DNA from: a virus
IMG/VR virus record: IMGVR_UViG_3300029787_000068
Span: 1 to 53,348 of that record
DNA length: 53,348 nt
Reading direction: 5' to 3' (one strand)
Part shown: positions 42,094 through 49,641 of the stretch, piece after piece
How the letters are laid out: each line of letters begins with the position of its first letter
Position numbering within the stretch: the stretch's first letter is position 1
The notes under the pieces: model-generated
Told to the model about the DNA's origin: nothing
Databases searched by the model: none
What the model saw: the letters and a program-made list of their open reading frames with translations, nothing else
Position numbers and translations under genes: made by a program

Positions 42094-42452
42094 TACTTTG
42101 CAAAGACTTCTGTCATCCAGGTCGTTGTCACTTTGATAACTGCGAAGTCTCCTTCCGCTTGCAAATGGTTAGCCACCGCACACGCATCGTGATAAGTGTC
42201 TCGAAAGATTGTTCCAATAATCTCCTGAGTAACCACGTTAAGCTGTCCGTTTATCTCCGTAAGTAGGACACCTCTTTCCCGCAGACCATCAACATCCTTC
42301 GGGTCCACCGGCCAGTAAGTGTTCTCGCCATCGGTCCATGTAGCGTCTTGGTACATGTCAAAGATTTTGTCTTTAACTTCTAGGAGTTGATAACCTTCCG
42401 TGGTTTTATTGAGAACCCTATACACAAACCGCACTTCATACTCTTCTGCCAT
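42093..42452 (-). CDS. Hypothetical protein (119 aa)
   Basis: ATG 42452 with GAGGACGGT. Alpha/beta with EYEVRFVYRVLNKTTEGY and an FRDTYHDACAVANHLQ helix. No family recognised. Follows the HTH gene with overlap. Confidence 0.65.
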   Translation of the reverse strand: MAEEYEVRFVYRVLNKTTEGYQLLEVKDKIFDMYQDATWTDGENTYWPVDPKDVDGLRERGVLLTEINGQLNVVTQEIIGTIFRDTYHDACAVANHLQAEGDFAVIKVTTTWMTEVFAK

Positions 42453-42459
42453 ACCGTCC

Positions 42460-42729
42460 TCACTTCTTTTTTGATCCATAGGGGCGACCAAGCTTTGGCT
42501 TGTTTGGTTTGAACTCGATGATCTCGTCACGCTTAATCAACCAAGTTCGGATCCCATACTTCTCGCCATAGAATCCTTTGGATGCAAGATTCCGTGCTTG
42601 CCGGACCGAAACATTCAAGTAACGAGCAACCACTTCCATCGGGATATGATCGCTGGTCGGAAAACCTAATTCCTTACACAGTCGATCAATGTGGTTGCTT
42701 TCCTTCTTTTTGTCTATCGCTGTCGTCAT
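42460..42729 (-). CDS. HTH protein (excisionase-like)
   Basis: 89 aa. MEVVARYLNVSVRQARNLAS is an HTH motif, followed by RTWLIKRDEIIEFKPNKP, a wing-like part. Strongly basic. It has an operator-bearing promoter and a 14-bp direct repeat at its -35; a possible regulator of the early promoters or of its own. Confidence 0.75.
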   Translation of the reverse strand: MTTAIDKKKESNHIDRLCKELGFPTSDHIPMEVVARYLNVSVRQARNLASKGFYGEKYGIRTWLIKRDEIIEFKPNKPKLGRPYGSKKK

Positions 42730-42762
42730 CTGTATACCTCACAAAAGGGTTAATAAAAAAAA

Positions 42763-42791
42763 ACATAACTGTTATCGGATCATTCTGTCAA
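42763..42791 (-). promoter_or_regulatory. Promoter of the HTH gene with CCGATAACAG element
   Basis: TTGACA (42786-42791), 17-bp spacer with CCGATAACAG, TTATGT (42763-42768). The 14-bp repeat GTCAAGTGCGGTGA (42787-42800, 42812-42825) covers the -35 and upstream. Confidence 0.75.
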
Positions 42792-42825
42792 GTGCGGTGA
42801 TCAAGCTGCCCGTCAAGTGCGGTGA
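42787..42825. repeat. Two 14-bp direct repeats at the HTH promoter
   Basis: GTCAAGTGCGGTGA occurs at 42787-42800 and 42812-42825, 25 bp apart, in the last codons of the adjacent gene. Helically phased repeats at a promoter suggest operator sites. Confidence 0.65.
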
Positions 42826-43417
42826 CCATCCCCCACTTAAACCCGCACTCAGGGCAGGTGTGTTCATACCGTGCTGCCGATACTTTTCTCGGATCTTTGG
42901 GGGAAAGCGGATATTCTAGGTCTTCATATTTTGGCTGCTCATGCATGGGGGAATAGCTGGCCGCACACGGAGGAAATAGACAGGAGGTCGGACTTCTGAA
43001 CTTACTCACCATCGCTCGGGACTGACCGACTCCGGCATATCGAAAATGAAAATAATAATTCTTTGTTTTTGGTTCGTATGGATCGTTGAACATCTCCCAG
43101 ACGTTATCTCTCAGGAACACGCCGGAGTCCTCCCACCAAGTAAATAACTCATTCGATGCATGAGACGCAAGCCAAGTGATATCGTAGTCCTGTGTCGGCC
43201 AATGTATTATTCCTTTGACGAGACTGGTGGTCGAACTGACAGATAGCCCTTCGACGTTTTTTATATACCACTTCATCAAGAACTTCAGGCTACACGTTCC
43301 ATAAAAGAATTCGTTCCGTTTGACGCCCTCCGAATACATATCATCAAATGATCCGACCGACTCTGCTATTGCATGGGCAGTGATCATCCTCTCTTCAGCG
43401 ATTTCAATTGGAATCAT
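42788..43417 (-). CDS. Hypothetical protein with zinc-ribbon end
   Basis: 209 aa, GGGGGTACGA-ATG. Aromatic central part (FLMKWYIKNVEGLSVSST, YYFHFRYAGVGQSRAM) and a C-terminal YEHTCPECGFKWGMV with one CxxC pair. No family recognised. Confidence 0.6.
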   Translation of the reverse strand: MIPIEIAEERMITAHAIAESVGSFDDMYSEGVKRNEFFYGTCSLKFLMKWYIKNVEGLSVSSTTSLVKGIIHWPTQDYDITWLASHASNELFTWWEDSGVFLRDNVWEMFNDPYEPKTKNYYFHFRYAGVGQSRAMVSKFRSPTSCLFPPCAASYSPMHEQPKYEDLEYPLSPKDPRKVSAARYEHTCPECGFKWGMVTALDGQLDHRT

Positions 43418-43596
43418 TCGTACCCCCAGACTACATCTTCGTCTCTCGGTCTGGCGAAGAACTCTTCCCGCTCCCGTCGATCTCGGTGTTGGCAGTTAGA
43501 GCATCCTGCCGGTCTCCAGCACTTGTGGAGTTCGATCCAGCACTGGTGCAAAGCTGATCCGCATCTCAAACATTGGTATTCTTTGTCTTCGTCCAT
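43414..43596 (-). CDS. Small Cys/His zinc-binding protein (60 aa)
   Basis: Start overlaps the upstream stop (TAATG). YQCLRCGSALHQCWIEL, then CWRPAGCSNCQHRD, give several CxxC-like sites and an Arg-rich helix. A likely zinc-finger regulator. Confidence 0.65.
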   Translation of the reverse strand: MDEDKEYQCLRCGSALHQCWIELHKCWRPAGCSNCQHRDRREREEFFARPRDEDVVWGYE

Positions 43597-43772
43597 TATT
43601 TTGAAATTACTCTCGACTCATAGGTTTTGTTGTTGTACTCAAAGGTCACGACATCTTCGCCGTGGATGTTAGATCGTATGTTCAGTGTTTTCATGCGGGC
43701 CTCATTCCAGCGGACCTGCTCTCCGTCGATAATCACATAAGTGCGAAACGATTTTCCTGGGTGGATATTCAT
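43596..43772 (-). CDS. Small beta protein (58 aa)
   Basis: ATG 43772 overlaps the upstream stop (ATGA). MNIHPGKSFRTYVIIDGEQV and TFEYNNKTYESRVISK are short beta strands. No family recognised. Confidence 0.65.
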   Translation of the reverse strand: MNIHPGKSFRTYVIIDGEQVRWNEARMKTLNIRSNIHGEDVVTFEYNNKTYESRVISK

Positions 43773-44002
43773 TTGTACATACTCCAGTATCGGTTCGATG
43801 ACTCTTCCACTTTGCGAGCATGCTCCTTGATCATCTTCACAGCGTAGTGGATCTGATCGAGGTAATGCTTCTCGTTCGGATGGTTCGGGTAATCTTTCAG
43901 CGTCTGCCGACAATCGTCTCGGATGTAAAAAAGTTGGAGGATGTTAGCGTCAGCGTAGATCTCTCGGAACTTCTCTTCGGTGATTGGTTTGGATGTAATC
44001 AT
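43769..44002 (-). CDS. Small helical protein (77 aa)
   Basis: ATG 44002 in an ATGA overlap with the 61-aa gene. TEEKFREIYADANILQLFYI and HYLDQIHYAVKMIKEHARKV are helices. Third gene of the 44.2 kb operon. Confidence 0.65.
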   Translation of the reverse strand: MITSKPITEEKFREIYADANILQLFYIRDDCRQTLKDYPNHPNEKHYLDQIHYAVKMIKEHARKVEESSNRYWSMYK

Positions 44003-44184
44003 TTCCCCAGGAATTCCTTTCGTGCTGCTGTTTCTTCTCGGATGACCTTCTTGACGATTGCGATGCGATGCACATCGCCTTCCTCTTCTGCGTTCGCCAA
44101 GAACGCTTCCATCTCTCGTTCCGTTGCACCGTGCAACAGGTTCTCGATGTTTCGTGTCAAAGTTTTCCAAATTCCGTGATGCAT
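43999..44184 (-). CDS. Small helical protein (61 aa)
   Basis: AAGGAACCCAAGAC-ATG start, first gene after the 44.22 kb promoter. Helical and charged (ATEREMEAFLANAEEE, VIREETAARKEF). No family recognised. Confidence 0.7.
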   Translation of the reverse strand: MHHGIWKTLTRNIENLLHGATEREMEAFLANAEEEGDVHRIAIVKKVIREETAARKEFLGK

Positions 44185-44221
44185 GTCTTGGGTTCCTTGT
44201 TGCGTTGTTTGTTATGTCCTA

Positions 44222-44249
44222 AGTATACCATCCTATATCGGCATTGCAA
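44222..44249 (-). promoter_or_regulatory. Early-type promoter with CCGATATAGG operator
   Basis: TTGCAA (44244-44249), 16-bp spacer with CCGATATAGG, TATACT (44222-44227). Leader ends ACAAGGAACC. Confidence 0.85.
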
Positions 44250-44282
44250 CCCTAAAAGGCTACTTTTTTTAGAAATTTTTTT

Positions 44283-44304
44283 ACCCCTATTTTTATAGGG
44301 GTTT
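44283..44304. terminator. Palindromic terminator-like hairpin
   Basis: CCCCTATTTTTATAGGGG with a short T-run on the plus strand, behind the acidic 144-aa gene. Related palindromes lie near 24.2, 35.39 and 50.48 kb. Confidence 0.5.
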
Positions 44305-44738
44305 TAGTTCATCTCGGGATCGCCTGGGGGATGGACTTCATCATCTGAATCAAGATTGTTCAGATCTTCCCAGTTGAAATTCCCAGACTTGGAAGCGTCT
44401 GTGAACGCTGCTTCGAGTTTGAAAACATAGCTGGCCGCATCGGTCAGAAGGATGCTCCACTTCTCATCACACTCATCTTGAAACTCGCGGGCCGATCTCA
44501 AAGCACCTTCGACAGAACACGCTCGACTAATAACTTCCGAAACAGTTTCCTCTTCATCTTCGTCCTCTTCGTCGACAGCGTATTCGTCGGTTGCAACTTC
44601 AGCGATCACCGCCCAGGGTAAATCCATTCCGCAATTGCAATCTTCATGTTCACATACTGACTCGTCACCTAAGAAGTCAACAACTAACAGCTGGATGTTC
44701 TCGACGTTGCCGCTGAACTCTTCTATTTGTCTCTCCAT
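44304..44738 (-). CDS. Acidic hypothetical protein (144 aa)
   Basis: Very acidic middle (AVDEEDEDEEETVSEV) with Cys-rich N-terminal part (CEHEDCNCGMDL). Follows the methyltransferase with a 16-bp overlap. Acidic phage proteins next to methyltransferases can be DNA mimics, but nothing specific is recognised. Confidence 0.6.
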   Translation of the reverse strand: MERQIEEFSGNVENIQLLVVDFLGDESVCEHEDCNCGMDLPWAVIAEVATDEYAVDEEDEDEEETVSEVISRACSVEGALRSAREFQDECDEKWSILLTDAASYVFKLEAAFTDASKSGNFNWEDLNNLDSDDEVHPPGDPEMN

Positions 44739-45583
44739 CGCACAGCCTCCGTGATCTGTTCGCGTCTATCGTGTTGAATTTGTTTGTAGTCTTCATTCAA
44801 CTCGATACCAATCCATTTGCGATCAAGTAACTCGGCAACAACTCCAGTTGTGCCGCTTCCATAAAACGGATCCAATACTGTACCACCTTTCGGACAGCCA
44901 GCAAGGATGCATAATTTTACCAGATCAGGTGGGTAGGTTGCAAAGTGAGATCCTGTGAATGCCTTAGTCGTGATCTCCCAAACAGATCTGCGATTCTTTT
45001 TCTCACCGACTGTGTATTCAAAGTCTCGTCTGGTTTGAAAATCTCCGGTCCTTCCCTGGCCGGATTTACTGTTTGCATACTTTCCACGTTTGACGTTTAT
45101 CTTCATCCCTGGATGCAACGAGTCTTCAGCGATTGCGGCCTGATCATAATAGTATTTTTTTTGTTTCGAGAACATGAATATATATTCGTGAGATCGAGTG
45201 CATCTATCTGCACAATTCTCGGGTGACGGATTCGGCTTACTCCAGACGATGTCCTGGCGAAGGATCCAGCCATCGGCCTGCAATGCGAAGGCTAACTTCC
45301 ACGGGATGCCTGCGAGGTTCTTGCTGGTGCGTCCAGGTCGCTCCATGATGTACGAATCCCCGATGACTATCCACAGAGTCCCGTTATCTTTGAGGGCTTT
45401 GCGGGCCGACCTGAAGACTCTCACAAGCTCTACCAAGTACTGCCCCGTGGTCTTCTCTAGGCCGATCTGCGCAGGATCCCCGTAATCCCGTAGCTGAAAG
45501 TACGGAGGAGATGTCACGATAGAACTTACCGATCCGGCTGATAGCTTTTGGAGTTCTTTGCGAGCGTCACCAAATATGATCAT
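44723..45583 (-). CDS. DNA methyltransferase (TSPPY type)
   Basis: 286 aa. SSIVTSPPYFQLRDYG near the N-terminus is motif IV for N4-cytosine/N6-adenine methylation; GTVLDPFYGSGTTGVVAEL near the C-terminus is the SAM-binding motif I, so the order is beta-class. EYIFMFSKQKKYYYD lies between. Target not predictable. It could protect phage DNA from restriction. A GTGCA palindrome lies inside. Confidence 0.9.
   Translation of the reverse strand: MIIFGDARKELQKLSAGSVSSIVTSPPYFQLRDYGDPAQIGLEKTTGQYLVELVRVFRSARKALKDNGTLWIVIGDSYIMERPGRTSKNLAGIPWKLAFALQADGWILRQDIVWSKPNPSPENCADRCTRSHEYIFMFSKQKKYYYDQAAIAEDSLHPGMKINVKRGKYANSKSGQGRTGDFQTRRDFEYTVGEKKNRRSVWEITTKAFTGSHFATYPPDLVKLCILAGCPKGGTVLDPFYGSGTTGVVAELLDRKWIGIELNEDYKQIQHDRREQITEAVRWRDK
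45198..45213. repeat. GTGCA-N6-TGCAC palindrome copy inside methyltransferase
   Basis: GTGCATCTATCTGCAC, one internal position differs between arms. Located in the first half of the methyltransferase coding region. Confidence 0.65.
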
Positions 45584-45731
45584 ATTTCAAAAATTTTAAC
45601 GAAATTTTTTACCGAAAAATGTAGACGATTCCGGCTGCATTTTACAAATTTTTCAGGGAAGCTTGGAAACAAATCGGGGAAGTTTTCGTTCTACTTGGTA
45701 GAGGGCGGGCAGAAGTCGGGAGTTGTGGACC
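45584..45731. other. 148-bp gap, possible weak promoter
   Basis: Gene-free. AT-rich near the methyltransferase start, with TTGTAA then TACATT 18 bp apart on the minus strand as a weak promoter candidate. No clear hairpin. Confidence 0.4.
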
Positions 45732-46193
45732 CTAACGGATAGAGTCGGGCGGGTCATTCGCATTGACGAAGCCGAAGCGGTTCGTGTGCGGCATCATTCG
45801 AGTGATTATCGTCTTCACAGTTCCAGGGGCATTTGGGCATTGTTCAATCGGGCATCCAGGTGCCAGTAATTCATGAGTCATAGGAGGGAAATCTTGGTAT
45901 GAGCGTCTTGTCAAATTATCAAACAGAACGGGCATCTTCCACAGTGCGATCCAGCCTTCAAAGTTGCACATCTTGCAGTGTTCTTCGAGGCTACGTCCTT
46001 CAAGTATTGCATCGCGGTCCTCGTCGGAGAGTCGTGCGATATGCGTCTCGATGCAAAGTTGGTAGACGAGTTCAGGGAAGTGCAGCACACCTTGCCCCAT
46101 GTAGATCGAAGAAGCATAAATCATCTTAGCGGACAGGGATTCAAAGCCAACACCGGCTTCACCTCTTTGTTGAGCTAGTAAATCTGGAAACAT
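45732..46193 (-). CDS. Hypothetical Cys-containing protein (153 aa)
   Basis: GGAGGTGTAAGCCT-ATG. Cys residues in HCKMCNFEGW and CPIEQCPNAP, plus IARLSDEDRDAILEG. No family recognised. Lies upstream of the methyltransferase with a 148-bp gap. Confidence 0.6.
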   Translation of the reverse strand: MFPDLLAQQRGEAGVGFESLSAKMIYASSIYMGQGVLHFPELVYQLCIETHIARLSDEDRDAILEGRSLEEHCKMCNFEGWIALWKMPVLFDNLTRRSYQDFPPMTHELLAPGCPIEQCPNAPGTVKTIITRMMPHTNRFGFVNANDPPDSIR

Positions 46194-46271
46194 AGGCTTA
46201 CACCTCCACAGGATTATCAGGAATGCATAACTGGACGACCTTGCGTTCTTAGAGACATCTAGTTTTTCAGT

Positions 46272-46571
46272 TTAGCTTACAAGGAGGCGATCCTTGGCTA
46301 TACGGATCTTCAAGATAGCATCGATGCCCCCATTGTGCCACAGTTTTTCTTGTGCAGCATTGTCAGGAACAGTACCTGGAATCAGGACAAGTTCGTCACC
46401 GTCTGTATCGTAGACCCAGCCATTCATCACCGAACAGATACTCTTGTCATCGCAATGCCAACTGTGTCCCTTGTATTTCACGAACTGATACGTTGAAAAC
46501 AAAGCGTCTTCAAACTCAGTGATCTCAGTCGATGGTCTCCACTTCTCGTTCGGCAGCATCATCATGTACAT
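46272..46571 (-). CDS. Hypothetical protein (99 aa)
   Basis: ATG 46571 after GGAGTGCAAGG chosen over the longer frame. TYQFVKYKGHSWHCDDKSIC and VLIPGTVPDNAAQEKLWHNG; beta-rich. No family recognised. Confidence 0.55.
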   Translation of the reverse strand: MYMMMLPNEKWRPSTEITEFEDALFSTYQFVKYKGHSWHCDDKSICSVMNGWVYDTDGDELVLIPGTVPDNAAQEKLWHNGGIDAILKIRIAKDRLLVS

Positions 46572-46613
46572 CCTTGCACTCCGTAACAAAGTCAGGGTTC
46601 CTTTCCCCCTCAT

Positions 46614-47494
46614 TGTGCAAACCTATCCCCGCCTTGCAACCCCGCATCATGTCATCCCCCAGAGGCAACGATACCCCGCCCGCTAAACTAAAAAATAAAA
46701 TTAAAAATCATACACGTTCGTAGTTTTTGCAACATAGTATGAGAACCGGACACAGCCCTTTTGATTTCGCGTCTTCAAGAAATTCGATGCACTATATATT
46801 GTATGCGTGTATGTACCCTATGTATGTGTGTGTAATGCTATGCAATTGTTTGCTTGATGCTACGCTGTATGTGCTATGTATTGTGTGTGTGGCACCCCCC
46901 ACCCCCTATGTGTAAATTTATTTATTCATTGTGTGTGTCCCCCCTATGTGTCATGTGTGTAAATTATTTGTGTGATGATGTTCATGTGATGTGTGTATGT
47001 GTATGCCTACTATGTGTATGTATATGTATGTGATGTATGCTATGTGTATGTGCTATGTGTTAGCTATGTGTATGTGTATGTATGTGTATTGATTAGCTAT
47101 GTATGTATGTACTATGTATGTATTATGTTATATGTATGTGTATGTACCCCCCCTCTCTCCCCCTCAGCCCACCACGTATGTATGTACCCCCCTCCGGTAT
47201 TAAAATTGAGATGTGTATCCTACCCCCCTCGGGCTACCTCTTTTGTGCAGCTGTATGCACCACCACCCCTACCCCCCTCGGGATGTCCTCGGGATATTGA
47301 AAGAGATCCGCTGTTCGTTCGGGTTAGTTAACTGAAAGATCTTAACCTTTAAGAGATATGTAGATATCTTTGTAGATCTTGATAATAATAAGAGGCACCC
47401 CTACCCCCACCCCCCTACGCGCGATGTACTATGCGTGCGCGCGCGTTATATACCCCCTATAGTCCCCCTTTTGGGCGTTTCGCTGCGCTCTGTT
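46614..47494. repeat. Low-complexity alternating purine-pyrimidine region
   Basis: About 0.9 kb without credible genes. From about 46.80 to 47.14 kb the plus strand is dominated by TATGTGTATG/TGTATG units; CCCCC blocks and CGCGCG alternations follow to 47.45 kb. A GTGCA palindrome lies at 47245-47260. Such sequence can form Z-DNA; replication origin or recombination hot spot are options. Frames here are tandem Tyr/Val artefacts. Confidence 0.7.
47245..47260. repeat. GTGCA-N6-TGCAC palindrome copy
   Basis: GTGCAGCTGTATGCAC inside the low-complexity region; two internal bases differ from the best copies. Confidence 0.6.
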
Positions 47495-47500
47495 TCCAGC

Positions 47501-47512
47501 AAGCTATAGTAT
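47501..47512. repeat. AAGCTATAGTAT boundary box
   Basis: AAGCTATAGTAT, one of six related boxes (48735, 49277, 51870, 52511, 53175). Here a CCGCTACCGG box follows on the plus strand. Confidence 0.65.
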
Positions 47513-47535
47513 CGGGGATTATTTTTGTGCCGCTA

Positions 47536-47591
47536 CCGGCTAAATAAGAGCCTCTCAGACCTACCCAGGGAGGAGTAAAATCTGAGAGACT
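47536..47591 (-). terminator. Terminator behind the 47.6-47.9 kb gene
   Basis: GAGTCTCTCAGA pairs with TCTGAGAGGCTC around a 20-nt loop, then TTATTT on the minus strand. Weak T-run but good stem. Confidence 0.6.
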
Positions 47592-47605
47592 CGACTCGCG
47601 AATTC

Positions 47606-47917
47606 TCAGGCTCCTTTCTTGATTACCAGATCGAAAGATCCGCAGCAGTTCGAGACGTGGAAGCCTTGGTAGGTGTCGTTGTCGATGCGGGTGAAGTAGT
47701 CTCGGCTACCCTTTACGAACCATGCTCCGGCCACTCCGCAGTGGTTGTCGAAGCCATCGCTCGGCAGAGCGACATCGTAGGTGTCTTCGACCGGCATCGT
47801 GCAATCGTACATCCCGTCGAACTTCGACTCCAGCTTGATCAAGAGACCTTTGCCCAGGTTCTTGCGGATGAAAGATTTGACGGTTGCGAGCGTTGCTTTT
47901 TTTTCGGTCTTGATCAT
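47606..47917 (-). CDS. Hypothetical early protein (103 aa)
   Basis: Preceded by GAGGACAAGAAA-ATG. VKSFIRKNLGKGLLIKLESK then FDGMYDC, GFDNHCGVAG and NCCGSFDLVIKKGA; seems a conserved small phage protein with unknown role. Own operator-bearing promoter. Confidence 0.7.
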   Translation of the reverse strand: MIKTEKKATLATVKSFIRKNLGKGLLIKLESKFDGMYDCTMPVEDTYDVALPSDGFDNHCGVAGAWFVKGSRDYFTRIDNDTYQGFHVSNCCGSFDLVIKKGA

Positions 47918-47960
47918 TTTCTTGTCCTCGTTGTTGATTGTTTCTCTCTTGTATGCTCTT

Positions 47961-47988
47961 ATTATAACCCTTATCGGCTAGGTTGCAA
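47961..47988 (-). promoter_or_regulatory. Early-type promoter with CCGATAAGGG operator
   Basis: TTGCAA (47983-47988), 16-bp spacer with CCGATAAGGG, TATAAT (47961-47966). Confidence 0.85.
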
Positions 47989-48028
47989 GCCTAATTTTAG
48001 CTTTTTTTCCTTTTTTTTGGATCTTTTT

Positions 48029-48322
48029 TTAGCAGTTGATCGTCGCCCACTTGCCGTCTTCTTTGTACTGGCAGTCGGTCAAGCCGTAGCTGTTCTCCAG
48101 GTCGTCGAATGCCTCCAGGCAGCTGTCTTCGCGGCTGTAACCCTCAAACAGTACCACGCCGTCAGCATCGAGGAGACGGAACTTGTGCGGGTACGTTTCC
48201 GCTTCGCTCTTGCGTCCCAGCTGCTTATCGACCAGGGATGGTCCCGCCAGCTTGCGAGTACTAACGAGGATGGGGGCCGGTCCGTTCCAGTCGAGCTTGC
48301 TGGTAATGATGTAGTGTTTCAT
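48029..48322 (-). CDS. Hypothetical early protein (97 aa)
   Basis: MKHYIITSKLDWNGPAPILV start, beta/alpha pattern, LRSREDS-like middle (GYSREDSCLEAFDDLENSYG). No family recognised. Second gene of the unit from 48.57 kb. Confidence 0.65.
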   Translation of the reverse strand: MKHYIITSKLDWNGPAPILVSTRKLAGPSLVDKQLGRKSEAETYPHKFRLLDADGVVLFEGYSREDSCLEAFDDLENSYGLTDCQYKEDGKWATINC

Positions 48323-48323
48323 C

Positions 48324-48527
48324 TTAGATCTTTACTCCGTTGAGGATTTGATTGTGGGTTCCCTGCTTGCTGACGATGCTTCGCAGGCTGCTGGTGTGAA
48401 CTTTGCGGCAACCGCCCAGGCTGCTGGTGACCACTGCCTGATTGCCTTTGACGATCAGCACCTGAACGATTCCCTTGCCAGAGACCAGGGCGATGGCGTG
48501 GTTCGGATTGAAGGTTGTGGTTTTCAT
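48324..48527 (-). CDS. Hypothetical early protein (67 aa)
   Basis: ATG 48527 with AAGGGAAGCGAG. TTTFNPNHAIALVSGKGIVQ and QAVVTSSLGGCRKVHTSSLR; beta-like and basic. First gene after the 48.57 kb promoter. Confidence 0.65.
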   Translation of the reverse strand: MKTTTFNPNHAIALVSGKGIVQVLIVKGNQAVVTSSLGGCRKVHTSSLRSIVSKQGTHNQILNGVKI

Positions 48528-48566
48528 CTCGCTTCCCTTGTTGTTGATTGTGTTTGACATGTCCTG

Positions 48567-48594
48567 ATTATACATCCTATATCGGCAGTGTAAA
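48567..48594 (-). promoter_or_regulatory. Early-type promoter with CCGATATAGG operator
   Basis: TTTACA (48589-48594), 16-bp spacer with CCGATATAGG, TATAAT (48567-48572). Confidence 0.85.
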
Positions 48595-48734
48595 GAGGAA
48601 CCTGAAGAAAATTCGGCTTTTTTAGGAAGTTTTTTTTTGCCTGCCGATTCGGTGATTTTCCGGCGACATCGAGATATTAATATAGCCGCTAGGGGGTCTA
48701 TTTGGGGCTATGCGGGCCGCAAAGGTGGGCCAGA

Positions 48735-48757
48735 AAGCTATAGCTTGCGAGCGCGCT
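48735..48757. repeat. AAGCTATAGCTTGCGAGCGCGCT boundary box
   Basis: Boundary box family member, with CTAGCGGCT-type sequence upstream on the same boundary. Confidence 0.65.
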
Positions 48758-48773
48758 AGGGAGCGAAATAGGA

Positions 48774-48804
48774 GGTCAGAGGGATTTCCCCTCTGCCTCC
48801 CTCC
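48774..48804 (-). terminator. Hairpin behind the 91-aa gene
   Basis: GAGGCAGAGGGG-AAAT-CCCTCTGACCTCC stem followed by TATTTC on the minus strand. Confidence 0.5.
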
Positions 48805-48810
48805 CGTCTG

Positions 48811-49089
48811 CTAGCACTCGCAGAGGCCAAGGCTCTCAGCGACTCCCTCGGGGTCGCTGGCGACCTCTGCCTCGATGAGGCTTTGGATCTCAGCCATCTC
48901 CTCAGCGGAGAACTCCTGGCCGTCAGTCACGACTACCTTGCCCTCGACCCATGCCTCGGCGTCAGCGGCCCAGGCCGGATCCGACGAATGGTTGGCCTCT
49001 TCCAGTCCGACCTCACACTCAAGGTCAACGTGAACGATCTTGCGGCCAGAGGAAAGGACGGTATCTTGAAGAAGTGTTGCGAATGTCAT
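48811..49089 (-). CDS. Acidic early protein (92 aa)
   Basis: ATG 49089 with AAGGGAGTCGAGACC; the longer frame (49131) begins inside the leader. Highly acidic (VDLECEVGLEEANHSSDPAW, AEEMAEIQSLIEAEVASDPE), Cys at the end. No family recognised. Possibly a DNA-mimic-type inhibitor. Confidence 0.65.
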   Translation of the reverse strand: MTFATLLQDTVLSSGRKIVHVDLECEVGLEEANHSSDPAWAADAEAWVEGKVVVTDGQEFSAEEMAEIQSLIEAEVASDPEGVAESLGLCEC

Positions 49090-49137
49090 GGTCTCGACTC
49101 CCTTGCTGTTGTTGTTGTTTCCGTTTGTCATGCCCTG

Positions 49138-49165
49138 ATTATACTTCCTTTATCGGCAACCGCAA
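49138..49165 (-). promoter_or_regulatory. Early-type promoter with CCGATAAAGG operator
   Basis: TTGCGG (49160-49165), 16-bp spacer with CCGATAAAGG, TATAAT (49138-49143). Confidence 0.85.
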
Positions 49166-49276
49166 CCCCAGTCTGAACTTTATTTTGCTTTTTTCGGATC
49201 TTTTTTTTTGGCGTCAATTGGCGACTATTTTCGCCATCCGGCGAAAATGCCCGCTAAGTGGTAGGGGTTCCTAGCC

Positions 49277-49289
49277 TACTATAGTATTC
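49277..49289. repeat. TACTATAGTATTC boundary box
   Basis: Member of the AGCTATAGTAT box family; here the first half is CTACTATAG rather than AAGCTATAG. Confidence 0.6.
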
Positions 49290-49471
49290 TGGATTTTATT
49301 TTGGCCGTTAGGGGCTGAATTTCGACCTCGGAGGTAGCAAAGCTCGGGACTTTGCGATTTTGCGATTTTGCCCGTATCGTCTGAAGTCGATATATCGACC
49401 GGCCCGATCCTGTGCGATTTTAGGGGTATTCTGGGCGATATCGAAAAAACCCCCCATTGTCCCCATTGTGA

Positions 49472-49488
49472 TGGACCAACCGTGTCCA
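49472..49488. repeat. TGGACCAACCGTGTCCA box
   Basis: Imperfect inverted repeat (GGAC...GTCC) found also at 52420-52435 and 53083-53099. Confidence 0.7.
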
Positions 49489-49558
49489 CCCCCTAGCCGA
49501 TAATGAGGGGGGATCCAAATATTTTGGGGATTGTCCAAATATTTTTGGGATCCGGCCA

Positions 49559-49574
49559 GTGCAGTCGTCTGCAC
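49559..49574. repeat. GTGCA-N6-TGCAC palindrome copy
   Basis: GTGCAGTCGTCTGCAC, directly after the T-run of the neighbouring terminator. Confidence 0.7.
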
Positions 49575-49577
49575 ATA

Positions 49578-49611
49578 AAAAAACCCCCGCCCGCTGAACA
49601 GCGGACGAGGG
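49578..49611 (-). terminator. Terminator behind the 145-aa gene
   Basis: CCCTCGTCCGCTGTTCAGCGGGCGGGGG stem followed by TTTTTTT on the minus strand. Confidence 0.85.
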
Positions 49612-49641
49612 ATCAACAAGGAGAATTCCCTGCCCGATCTT

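Larger units (their letters stand above)
49166..49577. other. Non-coding boundary region with repeated boxes
   Basis: No convincing gene in about 410 bp. It holds the TACTATAGTATTC box (49277-49289), the TGGACCAACCGTGTCCA box (49472-49488), short repeats (AATATTTGG-type near 49515 and 49540, CCCATTGT units near 49450) and the GTGCA palindrome at its end. Confidence 0.6.

Noticed and set aside
46993-47331. Plus-strand ORF rich in Tyr/Val/Cys
   Set aside because: Direct product of TATGTG simple repeats, with no ribosome site or family pattern.
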